A DNA stretch of 64,000 nt, taken from positions 789,001 to 853,000 of the forward strand of contig CP065955.1 of the NCBI GenBank assembly GCA_016126655.1, read 5' to 3'. The DNA is from Aerococcaceae bacterium zg-1292. GTDB taxonomy: Bacteria; Bacillota; Bacilli; Lactobacillales; Aerococcaceae. Positions 54,467-62,423 of this stretch are shown piece after piece (position 1 is the first letter of the stretch; each line of letters opens with the position of its first letter). The notes beneath the pieces were generated by a model. The model saw only the letters and a program-made list of their open reading frames with translations, made no database searches and was not told where the DNA came from. Both the position numbers and the translations under genes were made by a program.

Positions 54467-55552
54467 ATGAAAAAATTATTTTTATTATTATCCCTATTAG
54501 CTTTACCAGGATGTATATCTGAACCAACAACCAATGAAGAACAATCTTCACAAGCTGTTGAAAGTAAAGTAAAAAAAGCTGATGGGGAAGAATATGTGAG
54601 TCTTACCAATAATTTATGGCTAATTAAATCATATTCTTTGAATGAGACGCAGACAATTCCTATATATAATACTAAATCTCACGAAGATGTATTTTACAAT
54701 AATCAAGTAAAACAATTAGAAAGCGCAAATATTAAAGCTGAATATTCTAACCACGTTGCCGATAGACGTCAAGAAAAGGTTATGTCATTTGATAATACAA
54801 AAATTTCTACTGCGTATAGTACTAAACGTCATTCATTAGCAGTATTATTCACTACTCCTCAGGGTGATGTTGCAGATAGTATTTTTAATATTTTTACTAA
54901 TTTAGTTCAAAAAAATTCGATTGATACTAAACTTGATTCAGAAGTGGATACCCGTTCTATTGAAGTAGTCAAAGAGTATATGAAGCTATTTGATTTACCT
55001 TATGAATATGATTATGTTGCTACTAGTATATCCACTGATAAATTTAAAGAAATTCAAACAATAGCTAAAAGAGTTTATGAGCCAGGTGATTTTCCAGAAG
55101 AAGTCTTAAATTCTGCTCCAGTGAAATTTGATGCGGTCACTTTAGTTCCTATCTTGAATAATGTTCCATTAACTAATCATGAAACTTCTATCGGAACGAC
55201 ACAGCAACTCAATGGATTCATCGGTACAGGAATAAAATTTATCGTGATTGATGGAAAGATTGCCTACTCATATATATCTAATCTATTCCACCCTACGAAA
55301 AGCGAAGAATCTGTTAAATTAAATAATAATAAGGTAGTCGAGGATATCAAAAAAAGATACTCTGGGTTGGATATTAAAGAAGATATATACATTGATTCGA
55401 TTGTAACTAAATACATACCAATTGCTAATCAGGACGCAGATGAAACATATAAAGATTATAAGCTGCAACCTATAGTAGAAGTGTTGGCGCATCATGGTGA
55501 CAATCACGAACGATTCTATATTAGTCCGGTAACGTATACGGAGGTTCGATAA
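54467..55552 (+). CDS. Lipoprotein of an ABC transporter operon
   Basis: A 361-residue exported lipoprotein. The signal (K-K-L-F-L-L-L-S-L-L-A-L-P-G-C) has Cys15 as lipidation site. The mature part is Asp/Lys/Tyr-rich with no recognised enzyme motif; a segment resembles a bacteriocin-type or ABC accessory domain only in context. The stop is 1 bp before the next permease, so they are one operon. The upstream open frame (54422) runs through the repeat and intron end and is not credible; GGAGG at 54457-54461 sets the ATG at 54467. Its likely promoter lies beyond the intron, so intron splicing restores its leader. Confidence 0.75.
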   Translation: MKKLFLLLSLLALPGCISEPTTNEEQSSQAVESKVKKADGEEYVSLTNNLWLIKSYSLNETQTIPIYNTKSHEDVFYNNQVKQLESANIKAEYSNHVADRRQEKVMSFDNTKISTAYSTKRHSLAVLFTTPQGDVADSIFNIFTNLVQKNSIDTKLDSEVDTRSIEVVKEYMKLFDLPYEYDYVATSISTDKFKEIQTIAKRVYEPGDFPEEVLNSAPVKFDAVTLVPILNNVPLTNHETSIGTTQQLNGFIGTGIKFIVIDGKIAYSYISNLFHPTKSEESVKLNNNKVVEDIKKRYSGLDIKEDIYIDSIVTKYIPIANQDADETYKDYKLQPIVEVLAHHGDNHERFYISPVTYTEVR

Positions 55553-55553
55553 T

Positions 55554-56360
55554 ATGTTGCGAATGATAGCTTATAATATGCGCCTTAATATGAAACAACT
55601 AATTTTTTGGAGTTCTATTGTCCTTGGCGTAGTGATTACCTGTTTAATGACATTAACGGATATTCGTCTTGGATTCAAATATCAAACTGAAAATCCTGTG
55701 TTATATTTTATCTTTGTTGGTATCACAACTCAAGTTTCTACGAGTTTACTGATGCTCATCCATTCTTTTTCAACGATACAAACGTATGTAAAAGATTATC
55801 ATTCGAATCACTTACTATTTTTACAGCATCGTCTTGGTAACTGGCGTTATTTTATTCAGCTTTATATGAGTAATTGCTTAACTAGTTTTATTGTCGGCGT
55901 TGGCATGTGTGTGGTTTTTATTTTATTACTTGCGTTAAAATTCCCACTAATTCCTGCCGACCCGCAACCTCTTATCAAAACGATTGCTGGTGGACACTGG
56001 TTGTTAAATAACCTTCCATTTTGGACGTATAGTTACTTTACTCTTATTGTAGGATTAAATTTCGCTTTTTATCAGTTGTTAGCAACCTTTTTTACGCTAT
56101 TATTTCCTCATCAAACCATGTGTTATCTGTATTCAATGTTGATATGGATTATGATAGATTCATTAATGATAGGTGAGCGTTTGCCTTTTTACGTAATGCC
56201 ACGCATTGTTTTCGGTTTGGACAATACCTTTCACGAGACATCGCAACAACTTGGTATCGCCTTGCCGATGTGGTACCCCTTCGTTTATTTCTTCGTCATC
56301 TTAATGATAATCGTCATCCTATCGGTACAGTGGATGGCATTCAAACGCCGTTGGCATTAG
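55554..56360 (+). CDS. ABC-type permease subunit (first)
   Basis: A 268-residue membrane protein with six hydrophobic segments and a signal-like start (M-L-R-M-I-A-Y-N-M-R-L-N). Loops are short; one external segment (residues about 135-150) contains P-A-D-P-Q-P-L. The topology is that of an ABC-2-type permease. GGAGG-like GGAGGTTCG precedes the ATG by 8 bases. It is followed 6 bp later by a second permease of the same size, and then the ATPase. The family was not recognised by motif, only by topology and context. Confidence 0.72.
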   Translation: MLRMIAYNMRLNMKQLIFWSSIVLGVVITCLMTLTDIRLGFKYQTENPVLYFIFVGITTQVSTSLLMLIHSFSTIQTYVKDYHSNHLLFLQHRLGNWRYFIQLYMSNCLTSFIVGVGMCVVFILLLALKFPLIPADPQPLIKTIAGGHWLLNNLPFWTYSYFTLIVGLNFAFYQLLATFFTLLFPHQTMCYLYSMLIWIMIDSLMIGERLPFYVMPRIVFGLDNTFHETSQQLGIALPMWYPFVYFFVILMIIVILSVQWMAFKRRWH

Positions 56361-56366
56361 GGGGAA

Positions 56367-57200
56367 GTGGATATGAAAGTATTAAAAGTTTTTGGTATCA
56401 ATTGTCGACACTATTGGTCATTAAAGTACTTACTGCCTATTTTTACTTTTTCACTGATGTATACGTTAATTATGTTATCGCCTTTAAAGGAAGCGGCTAC
56501 TCAATATAATAAGACGATTCCTTGGTCTGTTTGGAGTTTATTATTTACGAATTCATTCTACATTGGGATTACGATGACAAGCACTTTATTCTTATTTAGT
56601 ACATTACCTTTTGATAATGCGATGCAACCATGGCTTATCTTAAAAGTAGGATATCGAAGATGGGGATTGGCTCAAATGTTTTATATTATCTGCTCGTCCT
56701 TTCTATTTACGGTAGTTCATTTTCTACTGGCTGTCATCTATTTAATCCCTCGTGGTCTACCTTTAGATACTTGGGGTAGCCTGATTAAAAACATCTCAAT
56801 GGGACACTATCAAACAAATCACCCAATATATATTAATCTTAATCCTGTTGCTTTAGAGTTCTATTCGACGACTCGAGCACTCATTCAAGTGGCAATAATG
56901 CTCTTTCTCGTTACTTGTATAATTGGGATGACAGTTTTTGTGTTTAATTTAATTATTCCACGCTTAGGATTGGTATTTAGTGGCGGATTAATCCTTTTGA
57001 GTTTTTTCTTTAGTTTTGCTAACGGATTGTGGATATATTTCTTATCACCATTAAACTGGATTAACCCCAATCAAATTCGCCATGCACCTTACTCCGGCTT
57101 GCCAACCTTTTTACAAGTAGCGAGTTGGGCGACAGGATTACTCGTGCTACTGGCAGGTGTAGGGTATTGGCTATTAAGACGAAAGGAGAAGTATCATTGA
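56367..57200 (+). CDS. ABC-type permease subunit (second)
   Basis: A 277-residue membrane protein with six segments and a layout like the preceding gene: short cytoplasmic start (M-D-M-K-V-L-K-V-F-G-I-N-C), an external loop (residues about 45-55 and 145-170), and a final helix ending K-E-K-Y-H. GGGGAAGTG is its ribosome-binding site. It shares one base with the ATPase gene start, implying coupled translation. Together with the 55554 gene it would form the transmembrane dimer. Confidence 0.72.
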   Translation: MDMKVLKVFGINCRHYWSLKYLLPIFTFSLMYTLIMLSPLKEAATQYNKTIPWSVWSLLFTNSFYIGITMTSTLFLFSTLPFDNAMQPWLILKVGYRRWGLAQMFYIICSSFLFTVVHFLLAVIYLIPRGLPLDTWGSLIKNISMGHYQTNHPIYINLNPVALEFYSTTRALIQVAIMLFLVTCIIGMTVFVFNLIIPRLGLVFSGGLILLSFFFSFANGLWIYFLSPLNWINPNQIRHAPYSGLPTFLQVASWATGLLVLLAGVGYWLLRRKEKYH

Positions 57201-57829
57201 TGACACATATCGAGTTAAAATCAATCAACAAAGCATTTAAAAATCAGGTGCTGTTTACAGACTTCAATTATATTTTTGAAGGGGGAAAGATTTATGGGCT
57301 TGTCGGTCATAATGGTTCAGGCAAGACAGTCTTGATGAAAATAATTTGTGGTTTATTGCGCCCGAATAGCGGTGAAGTCTGGTATAATCATGACCAATTA
57401 ATCGGTAAAAATATCCCATTCCTACCTAGTTTAGGTACCATTCTTGAAACACCGGGCTTTTTAGATAATTGTACCGGGTTTGAAAATCTTAAACAACTAG
57501 CATTAATCGATAATAAAATTGATGACCAAGTAATTCGCAATACAATGGAGTTGCTAGGTCTCGACCCGTTAAGTAAAAAGAAAGTGAAAACTTATTCATT
57601 AGGAATGCGTCAAAAATTAGCATTATCCCAAGCAATTATGGAAAATCCAGAGGTGCTTATTTTAGACGAGCCAATGAATGGTTTAGATAAAGCGTCTGTA
57701 CAGTTAGTTCGGCAATTATTGGATGAGTTAAAGAGACGAGGCAAATTAATTATTTTAGCCTCGCATACACAAGAGGATATTCAATTGCTTTGTGATGAGG
57801 TGATTGATATTACCGGCTACGGTGAGTAA
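57200..57829 (+). CDS. ABC transporter ATPase
   Basis: A 209-residue ATPase with Walker A G-H-N-G-S-G-K-T, Q loop near L-E-T-P-G-F, signature Y-S-L-G-M-R-Q-K-L-A-L-S-Q, Walker B L-I-L-D-E-P-M-N-G-L-D and switch S-H-T-Q. The signature begins S-L-G-M rather than L-S-G-G, as in the ABC-A/DrrA-like group of exporters. The ATG at 57200 follows GAAAGGAGAAG; the frame upstream runs into the permease. This is the ATPase for the two preceding permeases and the lipoprotein. Confidence 0.9.
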   Translation: MTHIELKSINKAFKNQVLFTDFNYIFEGGKIYGLVGHNGSGKTVLMKIICGLLRPNSGEVWYNHDQLIGKNIPFLPSLGTILETPGFLDNCTGFENLKQLALIDNKIDDQVIRNTMELLGLDPLSKKKVKTYSLGMRQKLALSQAIMENPEVLILDEPMNGLDKASVQLVRQLLDELKRRGKLIILASHTQEDIQLLCDEVIDITGYGE

Positions 57830-57954
57830 AATTTCACAGAAGTTTTATATGTTCATTTTTTCACTAGCAATTGGATAAGAGAGTATTTAAAATATGTTAT
57901 GAAATAAACGACATGTTAACCGAAGTAATTCGACACAATAAGGAGGTGCTATCC

Positions 57955-60474
57955 ATGTTTCATCAAGTTCGATTTGATATAAAGCGAATATGGAAGAAGA
58001 AACTATTACTTTTGTTATTCGTACTATCAGCGATTGTATCATATGCAAATATTATCGTTCAAAATTCTAATACAACGACCCACTCATTAACTTATTTATT
58101 GATTGAAGGCGTGAATTATTTGTCGCCATTACTGGAAAAGACGAAGGATGAAGACCCTTTAAAATTATCCCCAGGAAAGGAATTTTGGGAAGAATACCGT
58201 TATGAACAGCGAGATAATAAACAAGATGCATATACGATAACAGAAAACTATTTTTCGACATTGAAAAAAGCATTGGAAATGGATAATGTACAGTTAACGA
58301 AAATAGAAAAAGAAGATTTAGATTATGCGATTAGAGTGTATCAACGTATCGAGCAAAAAAAGAAACAAAATCCTGATTACCAGTATCGAGGGGCTTCAAC
58401 ATTTTTATTAGAAGGAAATCGTTGGTTGTATGGAATTGTTCCGTTTATATTATTATCTGCCATCATGATTTGGCTGACTGGAGAAGATTTTGACCGGAAG
58501 GAGAGTGTCTTTAATCGTAGTTTACCCATAGCAAGAACGTCGGTATTATTATCACGTTTTTTTACCAGTCTGATTCTTGTAGCCCTTTATATTGGAAGTG
58601 TTACAGTCTCAACGCTTGTACTATCCAGTTGGTTAGGATTTGGTGTGGGAGATTGGTTGATTCCGCTTCGAACAGCTATCACAGTTCTTCCGCAATTATT
58701 GATGTATCAAGTATTGTTAATCGTCTGGTTGTTGTTCACGGTAAAAGTCATGGTTGTCATTGGTTTGAGTCTGTTATTAGTGTCACTTATTCGTAAAGTG
58801 AATTTAGTGGTAATTGGTGTTGCCTATATTATCAGTCTAGGATTTATCGCAACAGAATTTTTTCAACCGCTACAAACCAACTGGAATCTTTTTTATCTAA
58901 ACTATCGCATTCAAATGATAGGACATTGGGAGTCGGTTGACCATGAGGGATACTCAGTTTATCATGTGATTAATCAACATATCTTACAACCGTATCAGTG
59001 GGCGTTATATATTGGGATAGTAATCGTATTGATGTTGCTGTCGATGATGGCTTTTAAACAAAATGGACATTTTTATACAGAAACGATGCGTACGCGTTCA
59101 AAAATAATAGAGTTTTCAGCGTTTGCTTTTGAAACTAAGGTTGAAAGTTATAAAATCAATCGTTATCTCTCGCCTAAGATGAAATGGAGTATGATTTTGT
59201 GTATAGTGTCACTAATGTTCTTATTAATTGGCTTAAATGATTATCAATCCCATCAGTTCCTTGTAGATTCAAAAATTATTAATGAACTGAAGTCAAGTGC
59301 ATCTAGTATCGATGAAGCAATTAATAAATTGGCTCAATTAGTTGATAAATATAAAAATGACCCTCAAAACGCAAATATGTTTCAAGATAATTTGGAACAA
59401 TTTAAAGTAGAACAACAGTATTTGAGAGAGTATATTCAATTAAAAAATCGACAGAAAGACGCTTTCTTAAAACAGGATGCACATCAATATTATGATGCGT
59501 TTGAATATGATTTTGTTGCCCATTATGGAAAGTTTAAAGAATATGAAGAAGATTATAAACAGATTTTTTCTAGACAGTTTGACTATTATCAAAATGGTCG
59601 CTTTCCAACTTTGTACGGTGAGACTTTATCACGCGAAAGGTTGGCGTTGTTTAAAGAAAGAGGGATTCGTCCGTTAGCAAATAGTCAATTTTTAGTCACG
59701 CCTTATGATTATCCAGCTCAAGCGGGGGATTTGTTGAAGGAATTAACGGAGCATCTGATGCGTGATAGTTCGATACTTGGTTATTGGTATCGGTTGATAA
59801 CTATTTACCGTTTCGATGTTTTTTTGTTAGTGATGATTATCGTCTTTTGTGGTATGGGTTATAACTTAGATAAAGAAGGGCATAATGGTTTGGCGTGGTT
59901 ATATATTTTACCGAGGTCTAAGCAGCATTTGTTCCATCATAAACTGAATGCAGCGTTATTGAATGGCGGGTTTATTGTGCTAGTTACTGCTTTACTTGTG
60001 ATAGGTTTCGGTTTGGTAGGTGATGGTATCGGTCAGTGGCAGACGCCGATGGTTGTCTATGATAAAGTGCTTCGTAATGCGAATGATTTATCTTCGTTCG
60101 ATAAGAGTTATCATTGGGTATCGTTGGGAGTTGTTGTCATAAAATCACTAGGATATTTAACTTGTGCAATGGTGTTTATGATTCAACTGATGTTATTATT
60201 ATCGACATTTATTAAAAATCATTTCGCTACTATTGCCTTGGCATTGATTATCAGTCTGGGCGGCTATGCTGTTGTGACGCAACATACCTTTAGTGGCAGT
60301 GGTTTTTTACCGTTTATTTATTTAAATATCGCAGCTTTACTCGATAACAGCTTAATTTTTAAGGTGACAGATGCTAATCAAGTGTTGCCGTATGGTTGGC
60401 TCATCATTATTGGATGGATAATTGTCTTATACTGGTTAACACGACTTCGAGTGCAAAAGGCAAAATTACTGTAA
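57955..60474 (+). CDS. Large double ABC permease
   Basis: An 839-residue membrane protein that looks like two permeases fused. Each half starts with one helix followed by a helical extracellular stretch and then a bundle of about five helices: residues about 17-36 with a bundle at 140-330, then 425-445 with a long charged region (about 455-610, rich in Gln, Lys, Asp, Tyr) and a bundle at 620-835. The stretch has coiled-coil character. GGAGGTG precedes the ATG at 57955; an upstream in-frame start at 57871 lacks a site. It is followed 13 bp later by its ATPase. The substrate is unknown. Confidence 0.78.
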   Translation: MFHQVRFDIKRIWKKKLLLLLFVLSAIVSYANIIVQNSNTTTHSLTYLLIEGVNYLSPLLEKTKDEDPLKLSPGKEFWEEYRYEQRDNKQDAYTITENYFSTLKKALEMDNVQLTKIEKEDLDYAIRVYQRIEQKKKQNPDYQYRGASTFLLEGNRWLYGIVPFILLSAIMIWLTGEDFDRKESVFNRSLPIARTSVLLSRFFTSLILVALYIGSVTVSTLVLSSWLGFGVGDWLIPLRTAITVLPQLLMYQVLLIVWLLFTVKVMVVIGLSLLLVSLIRKVNLVVIGVAYIISLGFIATEFFQPLQTNWNLFYLNYRIQMIGHWESVDHEGYSVYHVINQHILQPYQWALYIGIVIVLMLLSMMAFKQNGHFYTETMRTRSKIIEFSAFAFETKVESYKINRYLSPKMKWSMILCIVSLMFLLIGLNDYQSHQFLVDSKIINELKSSASSIDEAINKLAQLVDKYKNDPQNANMFQDNLEQFKVEQQYLREYIQLKNRQKDAFLKQDAHQYYDAFEYDFVAHYGKFKEYEEDYKQIFSRQFDYYQNGRFPTLYGETLSRERLALFKERGIRPLANSQFLVTPYDYPAQAGDLLKELTEHLMRDSSILGYWYRLITIYRFDVFLLVMIIVFCGMGYNLDKEGHNGLAWLYILPRSKQHLFHHKLNAALLNGGFIVLVTALLVIGFGLVGDGIGQWQTPMVVYDKVLRNANDLSSFDKSYHWVSLGVVVIKSLGYLTCAMVFMIQLMLLLSTFIKNHFATIALALIISLGGYAVVTQHTFSGSGFLPFIYLNIAALLDNSLIFKVTDANQVLPYGWLIIIGWIIVLYWLTRLRVQKAKLL

Positions 60475-60487
60475 ATGAGGTGAGAAA

Positions 60488-61174
60488 ATGATTGTTGATG
60501 TAAAAGGTGTTAAAAAATTTTTCGGAAAAAAAGAAGTGTTGAAAAATACTAACTTTTCAATTGACAAACCTGGGATTGTTGCATTGGTCGGACCGAATGG
60601 AGCCGGAAAATCAACACTATTAAATGCGATGGTGAATCAACTGGATATTGATGGCGGCACGATTGAATTGTGTGATAAACCTCATACGGATGTTAAGGTG
60701 TTTAAAGATGTGTCATTTTTACGGGATAATTCGGTCTTGTATCCGTATTTAACGGGTATGGACCACTTGTCCTATGCGGCTCGTTTGTACGGCGTGAACC
60801 GTATTCGTATTGATGAAGTGGTTGAGTTAATGAATATTGGTTCTTTTGTCAATAAACGTGTGGATGCTTATTCTCTCGGGATGAAGCAACAATTATTGAT
60901 AGGACTGGCGATTTTAAATCATTCGACATTAATTATTATGGATGAACCATTAAATGGGCTTGACCCTAGTCGTATCTTGTTTTTCCGCAATCTTATTAAA
61001 ACGTTAGCCCAAGATGGCAAGACTATTTTAATGTCTTCTCACACCTTGAGTGAGATTGATACAGTTACGCAACATATTTTGTTTTTAAAAGATGGTGAGA
61101 TTATTGAGGAACATTTAGATGAATTGAATCGAAGTTCTGAAGAACGCTATGTCGAAATATTTGGTGTGAAATAG
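60488..61174 (+). CDS. ABC transporter ATPase
   Basis: A 228-residue ATPase: Walker A G-P-N-G-A-G-K-S-T, signature Y-S-L-G-M-K-Q-Q-L-L-I-G, Walker B L-I-I-M-D-E-P-L-N-G-L-D-P and switch S-S-H-T. The S-L-G-M signature matches the ATPase at 57200, so both ABC systems of this region belong to one subfamily. GAGGTGA precedes the ATG. It pairs with the large permease upstream and ends the operon before a strong terminator. Confidence 0.9.
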   Translation: MIVDVKGVKKFFGKKEVLKNTNFSIDKPGIVALVGPNGAGKSTLLNAMVNQLDIDGGTIELCDKPHTDVKVFKDVSFLRDNSVLYPYLTGMDHLSYAARLYGVNRIRIDEVVELMNIGSFVNKRVDAYSLGMKQQLLIGLAILNHSTLIIMDEPLNGLDPSRILFFRNLIKTLAQDGKTILMSSHTLSEIDTVTQHILFLKDGEIIEEHLDELNRSSEERYVEIFGVK

Positions 61175-61187
61175 TTGTAGATGGATG

Positions 61188-61238
61188 AAGACCCAAGGAC
61201 GTATCGGAGAGGATGCGTTTCTTGGGTCTTTGCTTTTA
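61188..61238 (+). terminator. Terminator after the ABC operon
   Basis: AAGACCCAAG and CTTGGGTCTT form a perfect 10-bp stem followed by a T-rich stretch. Confidence 0.85.
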
Positions 61239-61300
61239 TTGAAGTTGTGTTGTACGAGTGTTTCGTATTGGCTGTACCATGATGTGGGTACATTCGTAGA

Positions 61301-61864
61301 TTATAATTTTTCAACAACGAGTAACATCGGTGGGTGATTGCGCTGATTAATGAAGCCGTATTGTAAGACTTGGTAGTCTTCTTGTGGCCATAGGCTTAAC
61401 GCCTCCATTAATTTTTCCTTTTCGATTTTACCTTGTGGATGTCCGGAATAAATCACTAAAATCAGTTGACCGTGTGGGACTAAGCGTTCAGCAATCGCGT
61501 GAATCGCTTGTAGTGTTGAGTCAAATTGTGTGGTGATTGAGTGGTCGCCACCGGGCAAATAGCCTAAGTTAAAGATAGCACCATGAATCACGTCTTCAGT
61601 AACATATTTGGCTAGATTCGCATGGCTATCTAATATTAAATGCGCATGGTTTGCAGATGGATGCGGGTTGATTTTTGCAACGGATTGGTCAATGGCAGCT
61701 TGTTGAATATCAAACGCATAGACTTCACCTTTAAAGTCGGGGTGATTCAATATGCGTAGGGTATCATTACCTTTTCCTAATGTTCCATCGATAAACACAC
61801 CGTTAGGAAAGGTGGTAATTAATTCATTGAGTAACTGATGACTATAATGTAATGCTCGTAACAT
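61301..61864 (-). CDS. mnmM: tRNA mnm5s2U methyltransferase (MnmM/YtqB family)
   Basis: A 187-residue class I SAM methyltransferase. Motif I is F-I-D-G-T-L-G-K-G-N-D-T, and the diagnostic block F-N-L-G-Y-L-P-G-G-D-H-S-I-T-T follows. The C-terminus has I-Y-S-G-H-P-Q-G and N-Q-R-N-H-P-P. In Bacillus subtilis the YtqB/MnmM enzyme finishes the wobble uridine modification mnm5s2U in tRNA; that function is assigned by family. GGAGAACC precedes the ATG, directly joined to the end of a reversed dispersed repeat. It is convergent with the ABC operon. Confidence 0.87.
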   Translation of the reverse strand: MLRALHYSHQLLNELITTFPNGVFIDGTLGKGNDTLRILNHPDFKGEVYAFDIQQAAIDQSVAKINPHPSANHAHLILDSHANLAKYVTEDVIHGAIFNLGYLPGGDHSITTQFDSTLQAIHAIAERLVPHGQLILVIYSGHPQGKIEKEKLMEALSLWPQEDYQVLQYGFINQRNHPPMLLVVEKL

Positions 61865-61886
61865 GGTTTGGTTCTCCTATTCTGGT

Positions 61887-62001
61887 TATTCTGGTTCGTT
61901 CGGGCAGCCTCGACGTCCACTTCAAAAGCCTCCTCCATGCGTTACACGCATTCCGTTGGCTTTCTCCAGTGGTTCAAGTCAGAGCGCCCTCGCTCACACT
62001 A
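61887..62001 (-). repeat. Dispersed repeat, reversed copy a
   Basis: From TTATTCTGGTTCGTTCGGGC to GCGCCCTCGCTCACACTA: the complement of the family consensus, with its own centre (GCGTTACACGCATTCCGTTGGC). Confidence 0.88.
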
Positions 62002-62004
62002 GGG

Positions 62005-62120
62005 TTATTCTGGTTCGCACGGGCTGACTTGACATCCACTTCGCATAGCTCTTGAAGCGCCACAGCGCTTCTTCGACCTCTGCTCCAGTGGTTCAAGTCA
62101 GAGCGCCCTCGCTCACACTA
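62005..62120 (-). repeat. Dispersed repeat, reversed copy b
   Basis: TTATTCTGGTTCGCACGGGC through GCTCACACTA; centre GCTCTTGAAGCGCCACAGCG. Nearly identical to copy c, with a 119-bp period. Confidence 0.9.
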
Positions 62121-62123
62121 TGG

Positions 62124-62239
62124 TTATTCTGGTTCGCACGGGCTGACTTGACGTCCACTTCGCATAGCTCTTGAAGCGCCACAGCGCTTCTTCGACCTCT
62201 GCTCCAGTGGTTCAAGTCAGGGCAGCCTCGCTCACACTA
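62124..62239 (-). repeat. Dispersed repeat, reversed copy c
   Basis: Differs from copy b at only a few positions, for example GACGTCCAC versus GACATCCAC and CAGGGCAGCC versus CAGAGCGCCC. Confidence 0.9.
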
Positions 62240-62258
62240 TGGTTATTCTGTACTTTAG

Positions 62259-62276
62259 TGTAACAATTTGGTTACA
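62259..62276. promoter_or_regulatory. Palindrome upstream of the glucosaminidase gene
   Basis: TGTAACAATTTGGTTACA is symmetric at 14 of 18 positions and lies about 150 bp before the autolysin start. It could be an operator; a second GTTACA-like site lies at about 62331. No regulator is assigned. Confidence 0.4.
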
Positions 62277-62423
62277 TATTTTAAGGTTTGACGATAATTT
62301 CACAAACGGCTATATTTTGTTTCAGTAATTCGTTACAATAAATAATGAACAATTAGCGACAAAATAAGACTTTGTCTACATATTTTAACATATATTGAGT
62401 AATTTTTACAGGAGGAGAACAAC

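Noticed and set aside
61887-62239. Three evenly spaced repeats that could be mistaken for a CRISPR array
   Set aside because: The repeated unit is about 115 bp with no unique spacers of constant size, and single copies occur all over the window; no cas genes.
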